A DNA stretch of 64,000 bases from Scleropages formosus. Lineage: Eukaryota; Chordata; Actinopteri; Osteoglossiformes; Osteoglossidae. This document shows positions 60,405 through 64,000 of the stretch, piece after piece. The notes beneath the pieces were generated by a model. It saw only the letters and a program-made list of their open reading frames with translations, was not told the DNA's origin and did not search any database. Each line of letters starts with the position of its first letter. Within the stretch, counting starts at the first letter, position 1. The stretch is from NCBI RefSeq assembly GCF_900964775.1, contig NC_041808.1:4298595-4362594 (forward strand), given 5' to 3'. The translations under genes and the position numbers were made by a program.

Positions 60405-61480
60405 CTAAAGGTCACCATACTTTGAGCAAGACTGTAAAGATGAAGGCAGCACAGTTTGGCTAGAAACTCAAATCTCTCCTAGCACTACACCGAGAAAATT
60501 AATATGCACATTTGACTTATATACAGTAGTTGAGCACCGGCAGGATATGTATATGAACTTATACACAGCTATAATGAAAGACTTTTATACTTATTTATTC
60601 TGGTCGCCATCTTCCAGAGCCTATCCTGGAAATGATAGGCAGGAGGCAGGCAACAGCATGGTCAAGATGCCAGTCAGCCACAAGACACTTCTTTTATTAC
60701 CTTTTATTAACTTTGATTAAGCAGAAAGAACATATGCAACATTCGTCAGCATCTAGCCACTTTCAGTTCATCCATACAATCAATGTCCAAAGTGTGATAA
60801 TACAGACATCTTAAATTATTCATTGGGTAGGTTCTGTAAAAGTTTTTCACAAATTATCTCTCAAAATTCTTAATGTGAAAGTTAACAACGTGAGGACTCG
60901 GTGTACTTTACCTTATTAAAACAGGGTGCACTCAGTGCGATTTGATGCGGTCCCAGTTTGGTCGTCTGGTCCACTAGCTCCCCTGTTTTCACCACAGCTC
61001 TACTGCGCACGAGAACTTGGTAGTCTGCTCCTCAGAGGTTTTTCAAACGTTGAAGGTCCACAGTCCTGTCAGCACACACACCATTCACAGTTGCTGGGGC
61101 AGATATGAAAAGCACACTTTGCAAACTTTCACTTCTCTATGTTTTACAGGTATCACGGAATTAAGAAAATAAATTATGTCATACAAAAGAACAGTTATGG
61201 AGGAATTCAACTGCATTTGTATGGTTTTTTTTTTTTTTGCTCAGACATGCATAGAAGTGCTTTCCAGAGCTGAGTAGTGCTACTTGGCCCATCAGGCCTT
61301 CATTCCGAAGAGCTCCTGCCGCAGTCCCCTACGGGCTCTCATGCTAGAAAGGACTTTACCCCTCAAGTATCTTTTGACAAATAAAAGTAAGACTTGTTTG
61401 CCACAGATTAACTGACGGATTTTATCCCACTAAAACTTTTATTGAGAGACTAAGCGACACCGTCCACAGGTGCTCACTCT
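60405..61480. other. No clear gene
   Basis: A minus-strand stretch at about 60924-61045 is open for about 40 codons before a gtaaag donor-like site. It is not recognised as a C2 or other domain. The rest is AT-rich. Confidence 0.35.
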
Positions 61481-61481
61481 A

Positions 61482-62415
61482 TGAAGGTTCAAGTTTATTG
61501 TCATAGATACAAGTACCATGTACATGTATCATGAAAATCTTGCTGAATGCTTCTCCGCAGACTATGGATAAAGACAATAGAAACACTGCACAAACAAAAC
61601 AATGACAACGACAGTGAGTAGTGCAACAGCAACAGCAATAAATAATGGTAACAGCAGTAACAATACTGCCAGTTGACAGTCAGAGAACTCAGAACGAGAG
61701 AATGAGAATGCCTGAAGTGACAGTGTAATTTACCAATGTGCTTGGGAGGAGCAGTCCAACTCTAGTTACTAGAGGTAGCACAATGGTTAGTGTTGTATAC
61801 TCTTACAGCAGTGGGGTAAAAGCTGTTCCTGTACCTAGCTGTGCGGGTTTGAATAGACGTAAGCCGTTTTGCAGACGGCAGGGAAGAGAAAAGTGCCCGT
61901 GCGGGATGACTCTGGTCTCTCATGATGCGCATCGTCTTTCCGAGGCAGCGTGTGGTGTAGGTGTCCTCGACTGCTGGTAGCTGTGTGCCGATGATTTCCT
62001 GAGCTGTTTTGACCACCCTCCGTAGGGCTTTCTTGTCCTGTACGGAGCAGCTGCCCCACCGGGATGTGATACACCCCGTGAGGAGGGACTCCACAGCACA
62101 CCTGTAGAAAGTGGTGAGGACTGTAGTGGACATCCTGGCTTTCTTCAGACGCCTGAGGAAGCGGAGGCGTTGATGGGCCTTTTTGACGGTCGATGCTGTG
62201 TGCTCAGTCCACGTGAGTTTGGCAGTGAGGGTGACCCCTAGGAATCTGAAGCTGTTGACCCTCTCTACCATGTCCCCTCCTACGTAGATGGGTGCATGAA
62301 CCGTATCCTGTTTGCTGAAGTCAATCACCAACTCCTTAGTTTTACTGACATTGAGAGACAGGTTGTTGTCCTGGCACAGCGCTCGGTTTGTCCGTGTTCT
62401 GCGGCCCCACGTAAA
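61482..62415 (-). mobile_element. 5'-truncated LINE, reverse-transcriptase 3' end (L2/CR1-like)
   Basis: The minus strand carries the last part of a LINE ORF2: an LSMSVKTKELV-like lead-in, then a 189-codon frame (61762-62331) with GGDMVERVNSFRFLGVTL, AHQRLRFLRRLKKARM and YRCAVESLLTGCIT, ending in a SRYRNSFYPTA-like motif. The catalytic YADD part lies upstream and is absent. A 3' UTR ends with caataaacttgaacc. It is dead by truncation but has few other changes, so fairly young. Confidence 0.85.
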
Positions 62416-62790
62416 ACTTGTGGTCGGCTCTTCTTAGCTCGTTTATAACCTCCTTTTACTCTTAAACATTCATTACCTGCTTTTAAAGATCATGAGAGGC
62501 AGATGGTATGCACTACTTAATCAGCCTTACTTTTATACTACCCGTATTACACTACATACACAAATGTAATTCAGTAACAGGAAACTGCTCCCCTATTTGT
62601 GAAAAAAGGAGTGAAGAATACTATCCTACATTCTAACAACCACAAAGGTGCAATAACCATGCTTCTGTTAACTTTTTGTTTATTTGTGAGGAATGCTTGT
62701 TTCTTTCTTTTAAGCCCACGGGCACTGTCGCGTTACTACTACGTCTGTGTCAACTATTTTAACGAAGTTTTTTGAGAAAATTTCGGTGTG
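62416..62790. other. AT-rich spacer before CpG island
   Basis: No coding or repeat feature recognised. Confidence 0.4.
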
Positions 62791-62799
62791 AATGGAGGA

Positions 62800-63025
62800 G
62801 GGAGGGCTGAGGAGGAGCGGTGCATGCTGGGACAGCAGGCTCTGGGTGGGGCAGCTACAGGTACCGCCCCTTGCCGCTACGAGCTCAAACGCACAGTTCA
62901 GCACGCGAGTGGTGCGTCTTCCCGCCCGTTTCGTGGGAGGAGACGGACTCCCAGCCGGGAGGTGGCGGTATGAGCCCGGCGCGCGCGCTGCTCGCCCGCG
63001 CCGAAAAGCGAGGAGGAGCGCGGGA
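62800..63025 (+). promoter_or_regulatory. CpG-island promoter with ZNF143-type site
   Basis: Sharp rise in GC and CpG. gcatgctggga at 62822-62832 matches the reverse complement of the core of the ZNF143/STAF motif (tcccagcatgc), typical of housekeeping promoters close to the transcription start. Assignment to the frame starting at 63026 is positional inference. Confidence 0.5.
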
Positions 63026-63442
63026 ATGGCCTCTCGGGGGGATCTTACGGAATTCGAGCGCGGCGTCATCGTGGGCGCGCGCCTCGGAGGCGCCTCGGTC
63101 ACCCAGGCGGCGGAGATGGCCAACGTGTCGCGCGGCACCGTCTCCAAGGTGATGTCCGCGTGGGAGCGCGAGGGAAAGACCTCCTCGGCCAAAGGCAACT
63201 GCGGTCGGAAGCGGCTGCTGTCGGCGCGCGACACGCACGCGCTCGTGCAGCTCGTGCGCAGGAATCGCCGCGCCACGGCCGAGGAGCTGTGGGAGAAGTT
63301 CAACGCGGGCCGGGAGCAGCGCGTCTCCCTGAAGACCATCCGGCGGGAGCTGCACCGGGCCGGTTACTACTGGCAGGTTGCGGAGCAGAGAGGTACTATA
63401 GAGGCTAGTAGAGAGCAGCGCCGCCGCCGGGGTGTCGTGTGA
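63026..63442 (+). CDS. Tc1-like paired helix-turn-helix protein, possibly domesticated
   Basis: A 138-residue frame from the ATG of MASRGDLTEFERGVIVGARL; the frame is open further upstream from 62792 but is best started here. Residues about 8-55 (SVTQAAEMANVSRGTVSKVM) form the first helix-turn-helix of Tc1-family transposases. GRKR at 60-63 is like their GRP hook. Residues 65-112 (TAEELWEKFN, SLKTIRRELHRAGYY) form the second. In Tc1 elements these two domains bind the inverted repeats. The DDE catalytic domain that should follow is absent. After EQR the frame ends within 17 residues, and a gag/gtacta donor-like site at 63392/63393 could splice to an exon beyond the window. GC content is very high, unlike active fish Tc1 copies. 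It could be a domesticated DNA-binding protein or a chance CpG-rich relic. Confidence 0.6.
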   Translation: MASRGDLTEFERGVIVGARLGGASVTQAAEMANVSRGTVSKVMSAWEREGKTSSAKGNCGRKRLLSARDTHALVQLVRRNRRATAEELWEKFNAGREQRVSLKTIRRELHRAGYYWQVAEQRGTIEASREQRRRRGVV

Positions 63443-63629
63443 GGAGACGCGGCTCACAGAGACAACAGCTATTTCAGCAGACGGTTAATTTGATGCTCGG
63501 TGAACACTAACTGTATGCTGATGCAAACGAAGGCCATATTTTTTTTTCCTCTCTCTGTTTCCAGTTTAAATAGCCTGAACGCGACCCCGTGAAAAACCGA
63601 CAACACACGGAAGTAAACAAAGATCGCGC

Positions 63630-63790
63630 TCGTGATTGGCAGCCACGTGCTGTCGGAGGCCATACCTCTGCCCAATAATGTCGTACTGTAACGTCCAATG
63701 AAGTGAACCATAGCGTGTCACTTCCGCATTCAGTGACCAATAGCGTGCGAAAGCCAATGGGCGCGTACCTTCGTTCTTGTCGGTTTCGAG
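63630..63790. promoter_or_regulatory. CCAAT-rich promoter-like block
   Basis: Four direct CCAAT words (63672, 63695, 63737, 63754), one inverted (attgg at 63635), a cacgtg at about 63644 and ETS-like acttccg at about 63720, all within 130 bases. This density is typical of NF-Y-driven TATA-less promoters. The direction and gene are unknown, as the window ends soon after. Confidence 0.5.
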
Positions 63791-64000
63791 CGGCGTCAGT
63801 CCTCTTCGGAATGCGGTCATAAAAGTCCTGAGTTGTGTGTAGTGAGATTTCGCACCATTCCTCAGGAAGACAAGCCTCTGCTTCTTTGAGGGACAAAAGG
63901 GGTAGACATTACATCATCCTGGAGGAGGCAGTATTTGCACCATATGCTGTCATTATTTTTGAGACTGTTCCACTTGACACAAAATGATTTAGCAGTTTTT

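Noticed and set aside
63834-63896. Minus-strand frame resembling the C-terminal end of Tc1 transposases (EEWCEI... IPKR)
   Set aside because: The match is short, the rest of the frame is promoter-like DNA and no DDE or inverted repeat is visible. Not strong enough to call.

Overview
The window is nuclear DNA of a ray-finned fish. The genes have short, phase-conserved exons. Introns are full of (CA)n/(TG)n tracts. At least fifteen copies of one tRNA-derived SINE are present, most with clear target-site duplications, alongside a second fish SINE family whose tail resembles taaatgaataaatgtaa. The first SINE resembles one I associate with bonytongue fishes (Osteoglossomorpha); that placement is inference from memory.

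Layout. 1-5.8 kb: AT-rich, repeat-bearing DNA without a recognisable gene. 5.9-18.1 kb, minus strand: a neurotrypsin gene (prss12) of 14 inferred coding exons. It encodes a signal peptide, a kringle, four SRCR domains and a trypsin-like domain whose catalytic serine is replaced by glycine. A CpG-rich promoter lies at 18.0-18.7 kb. 18.7-26.8 kb: gene-poor DNA with a long foldback repeat and a 48-bp tandem repeat. 26.8-48.6 kb, minus strand: a tandem array of three six-exon alpha-arrestin (ARRDC3-like) genes. Internal exons have identical lengths in all three. Genes A and B are close paralogues, both 458 residues, sharing duplicated 3' flanks. Gene C is more divergent and has lost the PPxY motifs. 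A 2.29-kb ORF1-only LINE-type element with a U2-snRNA-like 5' head sits in an intron of gene A. 49.6-53.1 kb, plus strand: a gene for a divergent AP-2-like protein. 54.7-58.3 kb, plus strand: five exons of an armadillo-repeat gene resembling the N-terminus of RAP1GDS1 (SmgGDS), with no further exons seen. 59.8-60.4 kb, minus strand: two exon-like remnants of a synaptotagmin-type C2B domain. 61.5-62.4 kb: the 3' end of a 5'-truncated LINE. 62.8-63.9 kb: a CpG island with a Tc1-like double helix-turn-helix reading frame, followed by a CCAAT-rich promoter-like block.

The genes do not form one pathway. The most informative signals are the apparent loss of protease chemistry in prss12, the alpha-arrestin array in which one copy has lost its ubiquitin-ligase-binding tail motifs, the divergent AP-2-like protein, the half-LINE, and UG-repeat tracts beside 3' splice sites of two frame-neutral exons. 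Exon borders were read by eye from splice consensus, frame continuity and family homology. No alignment or database search was run.
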